9,535 nucleotides of DNA from Akkermansia muciniphila (GTDB lineage Bacteria; Verrucomicrobiota; Verrucomicrobiia; Verrucomicrobiales; Akkermansiaceae), in contig CAMBTF010000042.1 in NCBI GenBank assembly GCA_945870545.1, positions 1 through 9,535 of the forward strand. The letters are read 5' to 3'. A program made the position numbers and the translations under genes. The stretch's first letter is position 1. Each line of letters begins with the position of its first letter. Below the pieces are notes generated by a model. The model was not told the origin of the DNA. It did not search any database and saw only the letters and a list, made by a program, of their open reading frames with translations. Positions 1 to 6,390 of this stretch are shown piece by piece.

Positions 1-1328
1 GGATCCACCATTGCGACGATCATGTCGGAGAGCACATTTCCCAACAACATCAGGAACGCCGCGATGGTCAGCGTCCCCATGATGACCGGCACGTCCCGTG
101 CGATCACCGCCTGATACTGCAAAAGCCCGAAGCCCTGGATGTCGAACACCGTCTCCACCAGCAGGGAGCCGCCGATGAAAATCCCGACGAGTCCGCCCAG
201 GCTCGTGGCGATAGGGATCATCGAGTTCCGGAACGCGTGGCCGAACACTGCCTTGCGAAAACCCACACCTTTCGCGACAGCGGTGCGGACGTAGTCGGCG
301 GAAAGCTGATCCATGAGGTTGTTTTTTGTCATCATCGTCAGCATCGCGAACGAGCCGACCAGGTAGCAGAGCAAGGGCAACGCCGTGTGGTGAGCGAGAT
401 CTTTCACCTGATCCCACGGAGCCATTTCCGCGTAACCGGGACTCGTCATCCCGAACAGCGGGAAGAGGTTCATCCGTGCGCCGAGGTGGACGAGCAGGAT
501 CGCGCCGAGGGCGAAACCGGGGATCGAGTAGCCGATGAAAATGAGCACCGAACTGGCGCTATCGATAAAAGTCCGGTGTTTCAGCGCCTTGAGTATTCCG
601 AGCGGCAGGCAGACAGCGTAGGTGATGACCGCCGTCAGCAACCCGAAGTAAACAGCCACCGGCACGCGCTCCAGGATCATCTGGCCGACGGGGTCATTGT
701 AAACCGTCGAGCGACCGAGATCGCCTTGCAGCAGGCCGCTGAAATTTGTCCGGTAGGCCACCGCCCGCGGCAGATAGGTCGGGACTTTCGCGCCTTCCGG
801 GCTGCGGCGCTTGAACCTTTCCTCGCGCATCTTCACGCTCTCGTAGCGGATCTCCCAGTCTTCCGCAGTGATATCCTTACTATCCAACGTGCACTTCGCG
901 GAGACGATAGTTTCGCCCTTCTTTTTGACCTCTATCAGCCGTCCGTCGCCGCGCAGCACAATCGTCGCTGTATTCTCCGGATCTTCACCGCCGCCGCCGA
1001 TCATGCCATCGCCCACGACCCCGAACTCACCCTTGGAAAGCCTAACTTCCTTCGGCAACAGCCCCAGCCACTGGAGGTAGGCTACCGGCATCGCCTTATC
1101 GAGACCGAACTGCTCTTCCAGCTCCTCCATCTGCTCCGGGCTCAGGCCGCCGCCCGCATTGCCCGGGGCCTTTTTCGCCCCACCGCCCTCCGCCGTGCCC
1201 GCCGCCTGCTGCAGCATCCGATCCATGGGTCCACCGGGCACGAACCTTGTGATCGCGAAAACAAGAAAGGTGATCCCCAACAAGGTCGGTGGGATCAGCA
1301 GGAAACGCCTAAGGAAATAACTTTTCAC
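1..1328 (-). CDS. yejB: YejB-like peptide ABC transporter permease, with an enlarged periplasmic loop (partial, C-terminus off window)
   Basis: This is an inner-membrane permease of a peptide (Opp/Dpp/Yej-type) ABC importer, expected to pair with a YejE-like permease, an ATPase and a binding protein outside the window. The frame is open from a GTG at 1328 to the left edge (442 complete codons). It starts MKSYFLRRFLLIPPTLLGIT, a typical first membrane segment followed by PGGP (residues 31-34). The permease core follows from about residue 200 (LQGDLGRS), with IGYSIPGF near 265-272, TMMTKNNLMD near 331-340 and the ATPase-coupling EAA-type loop DYVRTAVAKGVGF near 345-357. It ends in LGNVLSDMIVAMVD, so only about 5-10 residues seem to be missing. 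These segments match E. coli YejB as I recall it. Residues about 92-199 have no counterpart there. GTG is chosen because it sits exactly at the family start; there is no Shine-Dalgarno. The cytochrome gene lies 63 bp upstream. Confidence 0.9.
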   Translation of the reverse strand, partial: MKSYFLRRFLLIPPTLLGITFLVFAITRFVPGGPMDRMLQQAAGTAEGGGAKKAPGNAGGGLSPEQMEELEEQFGLDKAMPVAYLQWLGLLPKEVRLSKGEFGVVGDGMIGGGGEDPENTATIVLRGDGRLIEVKKKGETIVSAKCTLDSKDITAEDWEIRYESVKMREERFKRRSPEGAKVPTYLPRAVAYRTNFSGLLQGDLGRSTVYNDPVGQMILERVPVAVYFGLLTAVITYAVCLPLGILKALKHRTFIDSASSVLIFIGYSIPGFALGAILLVHLGARMNLFPLFGMTSPGYAEMAPWDQVKDLAHHTALPLLCYLVGSFAMLTMMTKNNLMDQLSADYVRTAVAKGVGFRKAVFGHAFRNSMIPIATSLGGLVGIFIGGSLLVETVFDIQGFGLLQYQAVIARDVPVIMGTLTIAAFLMLLGNVLSDMIVAMVD

Positions 1329-1391
1329 GCTATGAATCGCGAGAGTTTCGACGCGCCCGCCCCGTTGGCAAGCCCCGTCCTACCCATCCGC

Positions 1392-1769
1392 CTAATATTC
1401 CTGACCTTTTTCCTTCTTCACCGCGATCACATAATCAAGCACCGCCTTCTCGTCGGACGAAGGGAGGCCGGCATGGCGGATCATCTTCGGCATCGCGTCC
1501 TCCCAGTCCATGATATCGACCTTCTCGGGAAGCTGGTAGGCATGGCACTCGCCGCATTTGAGCATATATACTTCGTGCCCGCGCTGGAGTTGCTCCAACG
1601 GTTTCCCGCTCTTCTTCGCCATCGCCTCACTGGGATTCGGCACCTCGGAAATACCGCCCACCGCCCCGTCGTCGCCCCCGTCCATATCACCGATCCCGCC
1701 GCCACCCGAGGGGGCGCAGGCGTTGAGCAGCAAGGAGAACAAGGCAAGCGCGATCCGTTTGGGTTTCAT
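1392..1769 (-). CDS. Small lipoprotein cytochrome c (single CxxCH heme site)
   Basis: A 125-residue precursor of a membrane-anchored periplasmic c-type cytochrome, probably an electron carrier. The ATG at 1769 gives a lipoprotein signal peptide: basic MKPKR, a hydrophobic stretch, then lipobox LNAC with the lipidated cysteine at residue 18. A flexible Gly/Asp-rich linker (about 20-40) follows. The heme-binding motif CGECH is at residues 72-76. Met93 or Met96 in DAMPKM could be the distal iron ligand, and the ending VLDYVIAVKK resembles the C-terminal helix of class I cytochromes c. The frame is open upstream to a GTG at 1886, but that would bury the signal peptide. TAGGAT about 8 nt before the ATG could be a weak ribosome site. 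It could also be a -10 box, since TTGTGA lies 18 nt further upstream; I cannot decide. The redox partner is unknown, and co-transcription with the downstream permease gene is possible but unproven. Confidence 0.88.
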   Translation of the reverse strand: MKPKRIALALFSLLLNACAPSGGGGIGDMDGGDDGAVGGISEVPNPSEAMAKKSGKPLEQLQRGHEVYMLKCGECHAYQLPEKVDIMDWEDAMPKMIRHAGLPSSDEKAVLDYVIAVKKEKGQEY

Positions 1770-1943
1770 CGGTTTCAATCCTACACCAAGCGGCTTCGCA
1801 GTCACAACCAATAAGTCTTCGGGAAACCGGAAGGCGATCAGGGCAGGGAGAGAGTCAAACGGTGCCAGCCTCATGAGTCCCGGCACTCGGTTCCGGCATG
1901 CCGGTAGATGGCCCGGTGAGGGGGGCTTGGGGGCAAGTGCTTT

Positions 1944-2264
1944 TCAGACGGGAACAAACCGCACCTCGACCTTTCTGCCCAAGGCGGCCGCAGCTTTGCC
2001 CACACTGGCCACGGTGAGGGAGGCGTTCGTGGGATCGAGCAAACGATCCACCGCCGCGCGGCTGGTGTGCATGCGTGCGGCCAACTCGGTCTTGGTCACT
2101 TTCTCCTCCTCAATGATAGCCTGGAGCTGGAGCGAAAGGACACGCTTCAGGGCGAGCGCCCTGACTTCCGGCGCGATGCGCTCCTGATCGAGGAAATCGC
2201 TGAAGTTACTTCCCCGATGGGGGTTGCCGCTTTTCGGGGCTTTGGCTTTTGTTTCTTGTTTCAT
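1944..2264 (-). CDS. XRE-family antitoxin (HigA-like) of a type II toxin-antitoxin module
   Basis: A 106-residue DNA-binding protein. The N-terminus (1-20) is polar and probably disordered. Residues 21-50 form a helical stretch, and residues about 56-76 (VTKTELAARMHTSRAAVDRLL) read as a helix-turn-helix, followed by SLTVASVGKAAAALGRKVEVRF. This layout is typical of short XRE-type antitoxins encoded after Gp49/HigB-like toxins, where the antitoxin binds the toxin and represses the operon. The ATG at 2264 lies inside the toxin reading frame, giving a 59-bp overlap, which is longer than the few bases usual for such pairs. No Shine-Dalgarno precedes it, so translational coupling to the toxin message is plausible. 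The frame is intact although the toxin is frameshifted, so it may persist as an orphan regulator. Confidence 0.85.
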   Translation of the reverse strand: MKQETKAKAPKSGNPHRGSNFSDFLDQERIAPEVRALALKRVLSLQLQAIIEEEKVTKTELAARMHTSRAAVDRLLDPTNASLTVASVGKAAAALGRKVEVRFVPV

Positions 2265-2617
2265 AATATTTGAGGTAAGTGGCCTGACGTTTGCGGGCTA
2301 GACCGATTTCATGGGCGGGAGCGGTTCTCCCTTTCTTGATGATTCCGTGGAGAAGGATGATTTCCTCCCGATGGACGATGAAGAAAATCCGGGCGATCCT
2401 CTCGCCCAGCGACGAGCGGATTTCCCAGAGTCCCTGTCCCATCGAGTCAACCAAGGGCTTTTCCGACAGGCCATTTCCACTGAACGGCTAGGATGTCAGC
2501 TCCGATGTTTTTCATCTCGCCTTTCGTCAGTCCGAGCAGCCAATCCCTAACCGGCTCGTTCCCCGTTTCCGTGCGGAAAAAATGGATGTTGAGCGGACGC
2601 GGTGCGGAACTGGCCAT
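2206..2617 (-). pseudogene. HigB/Gp49-like (RelE superfamily) toxin, frameshifted
   Basis: Two adjacent frames together spell one Gp49-family toxin, a RelE-type mRNA endonuclease family. Frame one starts at ATG 2617 and reads MASSAPRPLNIHFFRTETGN, then PVRDWLLGLTKGEMKNIGAD and QWKWPVGK, hitting TGA a few codons later. Frame two continues with KPLVDSMGQGLWEIRSSLGE, RIARIFFIVH, ILLHGIIKKG and ARKRQATY, ending at TAA 2206. The join lies at a run of four A (minus strand; TTTT at 2459-2462). With three A the whole toxin would be one frame of about 136 residues. The conserved family elements (RDWL, PLV..MG.GLWEIR, RI.R..F, LLHG..KK) are all present, so the loss looks recent, or it is a sequencing error. 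The last 20 or so residues overlap the antitoxin start. Confidence 0.85.
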
Positions 2618-2624
2618 CGGCTGC

Positions 2625-2646
2625 AACGTATCAATTCTGATACGTT
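2625..2646. promoter_or_regulatory. Perfect 9-bp inverted repeat, probable toxin-antitoxin operator
   Basis: The arms AACGTATCA (2625-2633) and TGATACGTT (2638-2646) are exact reverse complements with a 4-bp centre. The repeat starts 8 bp before the toxin ATG and covers the spacer and -10 of the predicted toxin promoter. That is where autorepression by an antitoxin or toxin-antitoxin complex would act. The symmetry is seen directly; the binding protein is inferred from position. Confidence 0.75.
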
Positions 2647-2652
2647 CGTCAA
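2625..2652 (-). promoter_or_regulatory. Sigma70-type promoter of the toxin-antitoxin operon
   Basis: Read on the minus strand: -35 TTGACG (2652-2647), 16-bp spacer, -10 TACGTT (2630-2625). The -10 is followed by only 7 bp before the toxin ATG at 2617, so the transcript would begin within a base or two of the start codon, giving an essentially leaderless message. The -35 begins 10 bp after the DeoR stop codon and the spacer is the operator palindrome. Confidence 0.55.
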
Positions 2653-2662
2653 GGGAGGATTC

Positions 2663-3421
2663 TCACCTCACCTCGCACGGGATACCCTTGAGCTTCCCTT
2701 TCCGGCAATAATCGGCTCCACCAGCATCGGTGACGAGGAGATCGATCTGATCCGGCCTTACGAAATAGTGGTCGGTTTTCCTACCCAGTTTGGTGTGGTC
2801 GAGCATCGCGCACTTCCATCCGGCATGGGCGATGATGGTGGCTTTAAGGCGGGCCTCCTCAGGGTTCGGCTCGCCGATGCCAAGGGACGAATCAAAGCCG
2901 CCGCCGGAGAAAAAAAATCGGTCGATGCGCAGGGCGCGGACACCCATTTCCGTGAGCATGCCATGGAATCGACCAGCCTTGGGATCGTGGATCCCGCCTA
3001 GGAGGATGACCTCGATGTCATTGCGGACGGCGAGCTTCTCGACGACCCCGATCGCGTAGGTAACGACACGCAGGCCGAGCTTTTCCGGCAGGTGCCGGGC
3101 TAACTCAAGAGCGGTGGAGCTGGCGTCAAGCATCAGGGTCTCGTTCTCGCCGATGTGCCTGACCGCGGCCTTCGCGATGGCTCCCTTTTCCGCCGCCTGC
3201 CTGCCCTCCCTTTCGCTGCGGGAAAGCTCGCGGATGATCATGGAGTTTTCCGTCGCCCCACCATGTGTGCGGTGGAGCAGTCCTTGGCGGGAAAGGCCAT
3301 CGAGATCCCGCCTCACGGTTTCCTCAGTGACTTCCAACAGCGAGGCCAGCGACTGCGTGCGCACCGCCCCATCGCGCTTCGCGATTTCCAGTATTTTCCT
3401 GTGTCTTTCGAGTGCCAGCAT
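2663..3421 (-). CDS. DeoR-family transcriptional repressor, probable regulator of the divergent rhamnose gene
   Basis: A 252-residue DeoR/GlpR-type repressor. The N-terminal winged helix-turn-helix spans about 5-56, with the family signature TEETVRRDLDGLSRQGLLHR and HGGA. The C-terminal sugar-phosphate sensor has DASSTALELARHL (99-111), a LLGG strand, FFFSGGGFD and EEARLKATIIAHA, all typical. The ATG at 3421 matches the usual family start and leaves room for divergent promoters. Alternatives at 3469 (ATG) and 3484 (TTG) would add a lysine-rich leader and use nearly all of the intergenic space. DeoR proteins usually answer to a phosphorylated sugar. The Bacillus subtilis rhamnose operon carries a DeoR-type regulator (RhaR) with the same type of aldolase fusion, responding to L-rhamnulose-1-phosphate. 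The same role is inferred here from the divergent neighbour. Confidence 0.9.
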   Translation of the reverse strand: MLALERHRKILEIAKRDGAVRTQSLASLLEVTEETVRRDLDGLSRQGLLHRTHGGATENSMIIRELSRSEREGRQAAEKGAIAKAAVRHIGENETLMLDASSTALELARHLPEKLGLRVVTYAIGVVEKLAVRNDIEVILLGGIHDPKAGRFHGMLTEMGVRALRIDRFFFSGGGFDSSLGIGEPNPEEARLKATIIAHAGWKCAMLDHTKLGRKTDHYFVRPDQIDLLVTDAGGADYCRKGKLKGIPCEVR

Positions 3422-3456
3422 GTGGTTTTTTCTTTTTTTGAGCTTGCTCTTGAGGG

Positions 3457-3484
3457 CTTCTATCAGCATCCCGTTTCCCGTCAA
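3457..3484 (-). promoter_or_regulatory. Probable sigma70-type promoter of the deoR gene
   Basis: Minus strand: -35 TTGACG (3484-3479), 16-bp spacer, -10 TAGAAG (3462-3457, four of six consensus bases). A start about 7 bp downstream would leave a leader of roughly 28 nt before ATG 3421. It lies between the two divergent genes, so a repressor bound here could control both. The toxin promoter has the same -35 and spacer length. Confidence 0.4.
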
Positions 3485-3504
3485 CCTGTTACCATTCTGA
3501 CCTT

Positions 3505-5697
3505 ATGCCCGACTTCAAACATGTCACTTACTCATGGGACGACGCCCATGCCGAGAAACTCGATCCAGTAGCGCGCCTCGTCTATCGTTCCAATATCCTC
3601 GGTGCCGACCAACGTATCACCAACACCGGCGGTGGCAACACTTCCTCCAAGATCATGGAGACAGATCCGCTCACGGGCGGGCAAACCGAAGTTCTGTGGG
3701 TGAAAGGATCCGGCGGCGACCTGCGCACCTCGAAGCGCGAGAATTTTTCCTCACTTTATCAGGACAAGCTCATCGGCCTCCAGTCGGTTTACGCCGCGAA
3801 GCCCAGCAACGGACTGAAAACCCACGCCGAAGACGAGATGGTCGGCATGTATTTCCACACGACCTTCAACCTCAACCCGCGCCCGTCGTCCATCGACACT
3901 CCGCTGCACAGTTTCCTATCCGGAAAACACGTCGATCACATGCACCCGAACGCGATCATCGCGATCGCCGCTTCGAAAAACTGCGAGGCGCTGACCAAGG
4001 AGATTTTCGGCGGTGAAATGGGATACGTGCCATGGATGCGCCCCGGCTTCGAGCTCGGCCTCGCGATGCAGGAAATTGAAAAGCAAAATCCCAGCACGCA
4101 GGCGATCATGATGGGCCAGCACGGTTTCATCTCGTGGGACAACGATGACAAGAAGTGCTACGAACTCACCCTCCGCCTCATCGACAAGGCGGCGCAATAC
4201 ATCGAGGAAAAATACGCAGCCAAGGGCGGCGACGTAAAAGCCTTCGGTGGCCAGAAATACCCCACGCTCCCCGAAGAGCAGCGCCGCGACACTTTCGCGA
4301 AAATCCTGCCATGGCTGCGCGGCCAGGTTTCCCAGCAGAAACGCTTTATCGGCACGATTCAGGACGACGAGAAAATCCTCCGCTTCGTCAACGCCGCCGA
4401 CGCCCCGCGCCTCGCCGAACTCGGCACCTCCTGCCCCGACCATTTCCTCCGCACCAAAATCAAGCCGCTCTACGTGGCATGGGATCCGCAGAACGAAGAC
4501 CTCGCCGCGCTCAAGGAAAAACTCGCCGCCGGTCTCGTCGCCTACCGCGAGGATTACGCGAGATACTACGAGTCCTGCAAACACGCGAACTCCCCCGCGA
4601 TGCGCGACCCGAACCCCACCGTGGTGCTCATCCCCGGCCTGGGCATGATCGCATGGGGCAAGGACAAATCCGAATCCCGCGTCACCGCCGAGTTCTACAA
4701 CTGCGCGGTCGAGGTGATGCGCGGCGCCGAAGCCATCGATACCTACATTTCCCTCCCGCAACAGGAAGCCTTCGACATCGAATACTGGCTGCTTGAAGAA
4801 GCGAAACTCCAGCGCATGCCCGCTGAGAAAGAACTCGAGCGCCAGGTTGTCATCGTGATCGGCGCGGGCTCCGGCATCGGCAAGGAAACCGCCCACCGCC
4901 TAGTTAAAGAAGGCGCGCACATCGTTTGCGTCGATATGAACCTTGAGGCAGCTCAAGCGACCGCCAAGGAAATCACGGACAAATACGGCCTCGGAATCGG
5001 CGTCGCCGGCACAGGCATTTCCAACTGCGGCCCGGCCGTCGCGCTGCAAGGCAACATCACCGACCGCGCCGGCATCCGTGCGATGCTCGATCAGGTCGCG
5101 CTCGCCTACGGCGGTTTCGACCACATCTGCATCACGGCGGGAATCTTCGTCCCCTCCGACACCACCGGCCACATCCCGGATGACAAGTGGAGCCTCACTT
5201 TCGCGATCAACGTCTCCGGCTCCTACTTCGTGGCCGACGAGGCTTACAAGACATGGAAAGAGCAAGGCCTCCAGGGCAACCTCGTCCTCACCACCTCGGC
5301 CAACGCCGCGGTCGCGAAAAAAGGCTCCCTCGCCTACGACACCTCGAAGGCCGCCGCGAACCACCTCGTCCGCGAACTCGCCGTCGAGCTCGCCCCGCTC
5401 ATCCGCGTCAACGGCGTTGCCCCGGCCACCGTGGTTTCCGGGTCCGCCATGTTCCCTCGCGACCGGGTCATCGGCTCCCTCGCGAAATACGACATCCCCT
5501 TCACCGAGGATGAGGCCACGGAATCATTGGTAAGCAAACTCGCGCAATTCTACGCCGATCGCACGCTCACCAAATCCCCGATCACCCCGGCCGACCAAGC
5601 AGAAGCCTACTTCCTCCTCGTCACCAAGCGCCTCAGCAAAACCACCGGCCAGATCATCACGGTCGATGGCGGGCTGCACGAGGCGTTTTTGAGGTAG
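3505..5697 (+). CDS. rhaD: Bifunctional L-rhamnulose-1-phosphate aldolase / short-chain dehydrogenase
   Basis: A 730-residue cytoplasmic fusion enzyme (equivalent to B. subtilis RhaEW/YuxG). The N-terminal class II aldolase/adducin domain would split L-rhamnulose-1-phosphate into DHAP and L-lactaldehyde, and the C-terminal dehydrogenase domain would act on the lactaldehyde. Aldolase motifs: TGGGNTSS (41-48), KGSGGDL (67-73), likely zinc ligands in HVDHMH (142-147) and GQHG (204-207). The dehydrogenase begins about 446: Rossmann GAGSGIG (453-459), Asp477 favouring NAD over NADP, and the full catalytic tetrad Asn569, Ser598, Tyr611, Lys615 (YDTSK). About 15 residues near 497-513 (GLGIGVAGTGISNC) appear extra compared with Bacillus forms as I recall them (about 690 residues). 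Start ATG 3505 has no Shine-Dalgarno. No other rhamnose genes (isomerase, kinase) lie in the window. A related 6-deoxysugar phosphate could be the true substrate. Confidence 0.92.
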   Translation: MPDFKHVTYSWDDAHAEKLDPVARLVYRSNILGADQRITNTGGGNTSSKIMETDPLTGGQTEVLWVKGSGGDLRTSKRENFSSLYQDKLIGLQSVYAAKPSNGLKTHAEDEMVGMYFHTTFNLNPRPSSIDTPLHSFLSGKHVDHMHPNAIIAIAASKNCEALTKEIFGGEMGYVPWMRPGFELGLAMQEIEKQNPSTQAIMMGQHGFISWDNDDKKCYELTLRLIDKAAQYIEEKYAAKGGDVKAFGGQKYPTLPEEQRRDTFAKILPWLRGQVSQQKRFIGTIQDDEKILRFVNAADAPRLAELGTSCPDHFLRTKIKPLYVAWDPQNEDLAALKEKLAAGLVAYREDYARYYESCKHANSPAMRDPNPTVVLIPGLGMIAWGKDKSESRVTAEFYNCAVEVMRGAEAIDTYISLPQQEAFDIEYWLLEEAKLQRMPAEKELERQVVIVIGAGSGIGKETAHRLVKEGAHIVCVDMNLEAAQATAKEITDKYGLGIGVAGTGISNCGPAVALQGNITDRAGIRAMLDQVALAYGGFDHICITAGIFVPSDTTGHIPDDKWSLTFAINVSGSYFVADEAYKTWKEQGLQGNLVLTTSANAAVAKKGSLAYDTSKAAANHLVRELAVELAPLIRVNGVAPATVVSGSAMFPRDRVIGSLAKYDIPFTEDEATESLVSKLAQFYADRTLTKSPITPADQAEAYFLLVTKRLSKTTGQIITVDGGLHEAFLR

Positions 5698-5701
5698 TGG
5701 C

Positions 5702-5718
5702 GGCGGATTCCATCCGCC
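5702..5718 (+). repeat. Short hairpin just after the aldolase stop codon
   Basis: GGCGGAT (5702-5708) and ATCCGCC (5712-5718) are perfect 7-bp arms with a 3-base loop, 5 bp after the stop. No T-run follows, so it is more likely an mRNA 3'-end stabiliser or a chance GC hairpin than a terminator. Confidence 0.4.
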
Positions 5719-5741
5719 ATGCCCTTCATTCAGAGTTCACC

Positions 5742-5778
5742 AACACCGGCGCTTCCCAAGGGATCGCCGGTGTTTTCT
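5742..5778 (+). terminator. Rho-independent terminator of the aldolase/dehydrogenase gene
   Basis: A 10-bp perfect stem, AACACCGGCG (5742-5751) and CGCCGGTGTT (5765-5774), with a 13-base loop and a T-rich tail TTTTCT (5773-5778). It sits 44 bp after the stop codon. On the other strand the stem is not followed by T's, so it terminates the plus-strand gene better than the convergent operon, although it lies between the two and may affect both. Confidence 0.8.
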
Positions 5779-5846
5779 ATTCAGAGCCGTCCCCTGCATC
5801 GAGGAGCGCGCCGGATGAGACTGGATCAAAACGCCTTGGCACCGCC

Positions 5847-6377
5847 TTACGGCTTCGTGACATGGATCACCTTCGCGTTCACCACGAGGCTTTCGGGCGT
5901 GGAACTTTGGTCCACCGTGCCGCTGACAGTGACGCTGCTAAGTTCCTTGAGGCCTTTCACACCTTTTAGGCCGCCGGAAAGGACGCGGCCTTCGGCATCC
6001 ACAATCTGGATGGAGGCGATGCCTTCGAGTTTCGCTTCCTTGGAATCGCAGCAGGCGTCCCATGGGGTTTCGCACTCGTCGTCGGGTATGGTATTGCAGG
6101 GGGTGAGCTTTTCGCGGTCACCTAACAGGAAGGAGGCACGGCCATCGACGAAGACTTTTTCGCGGCCCATGATGAGGCCGAGGATGACGATATCGTCGCC
6201 AGGTTTTGCGGTGGTGCGGGCGACGTGGATCGCTTTTGGTTCCGCGATGGATTGGTCGGTAAAATAGGAATCGAACGTGGCGGCGGGCGGGGCGGGATCG
6301 ACGGAATCGGCGGTTTCCTTTTTCCCGCAGGAAACGAGGGCGAGGACGGCGATGGCGAGCAGGTATCTGGTTTTCAT
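5847..6377 (-). CDS. Lipoprotein with a cysteine cluster, last gene of the efflux-type operon (function unknown)
   Basis: A 176-residue precursor. ATG 6377 gives the signal peptide MKTRYLLAIAVLALVSC with lipobox LVSC and lipidated Cys17; longer starts up to 6452 would bury it. After a Pro/Ala linker (about 18-35), the mature part looks beta-rich: AKPGDDIVILGLIMG (57-71), VFVDGRASFLLGD (75-87), then a cysteine segment with C94, C102, C109 and C110 (TPWDACC at 104-110), then IASIQIVDAEGRVLSG and a final strand SLVVNAKVIHV. I associate similar PFVDGRA...TPWD.CC proteins with PVC-group ABC transporters from memory; this is not verified. The four cysteines could bind metal or form disulfides. It follows the second permease by 13 bp, so it is likely co-transcribed and works at the membrane with the transporter, as accessory or client. 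No Shine-Dalgarno; an A-rich leader precedes the start. Confidence 0.8.
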   Translation of the reverse strand: MKTRYLLAIAVLALVSCGKKETADSVDPAPPAATFDSYFTDQSIAEPKAIHVARTTAKPGDDIVILGLIMGREKVFVDGRASFLLGDREKLTPCNTIPDDECETPWDACCDSKEAKLEGIASIQIVDAEGRVLSGGLKGVKGLKELSSVTVSGTVDQSSTPESLVVNAKVIHVTKP

Positions 6378-6390
6378 AATGTTTTTTCTA

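Noticed and set aside
1..6. GGATCC (BamHI site) exactly at the left edge, suggesting a clone boundary
   Set aside because: GGATCC also occurs several times inside the window, so its presence at the edge could be chance.
237..1814. A 525-codon open frame on the plus strand
   Set aside because: It lies antisense to the YejB-like permease and the cytochrome. Its translation is His/Arg-rich with no recognisable domain, as expected from the complement of GC-rich coding DNA.
1893..1904. 12-bp perfect palindrome CCGGCATGCCGG downstream of the antitoxin
   Set aside because: It has no T-run on either strand and no promoter boxes near it. It could be a chance GC palindrome in a 174-bp gap (1770-1943) in which nothing else convincing was seen.
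1921..1943. CTTG/CAAG hairpin as antitoxin terminator
   Set aside because: The stem is only about 4 bp and no T-run follows it on the minus strand.
3440..3449. GAGC-TT-GCTC short inverted repeat between deoR and the aldolase as a repressor site
   Set aside because: Four-base arms are too short to distinguish from chance, and no second copy was seen in the intergenic region.
3490..3495. TACCAT as a -10 box for the aldolase gene
   Set aside because: No acceptable -35 sits 16-18 bp upstream and the box would leave only 9 bp to the ATG. The plus-strand promoter in 3422-3504 could not be placed with confidence.
3916..4896. A 326-codon open frame antisense to the aldolase
   Set aside because: The plus-strand aldolase has clear motifs throughout; the antisense translation is low-complexity Gly/Val/Asp/Glu-rich with no domain.
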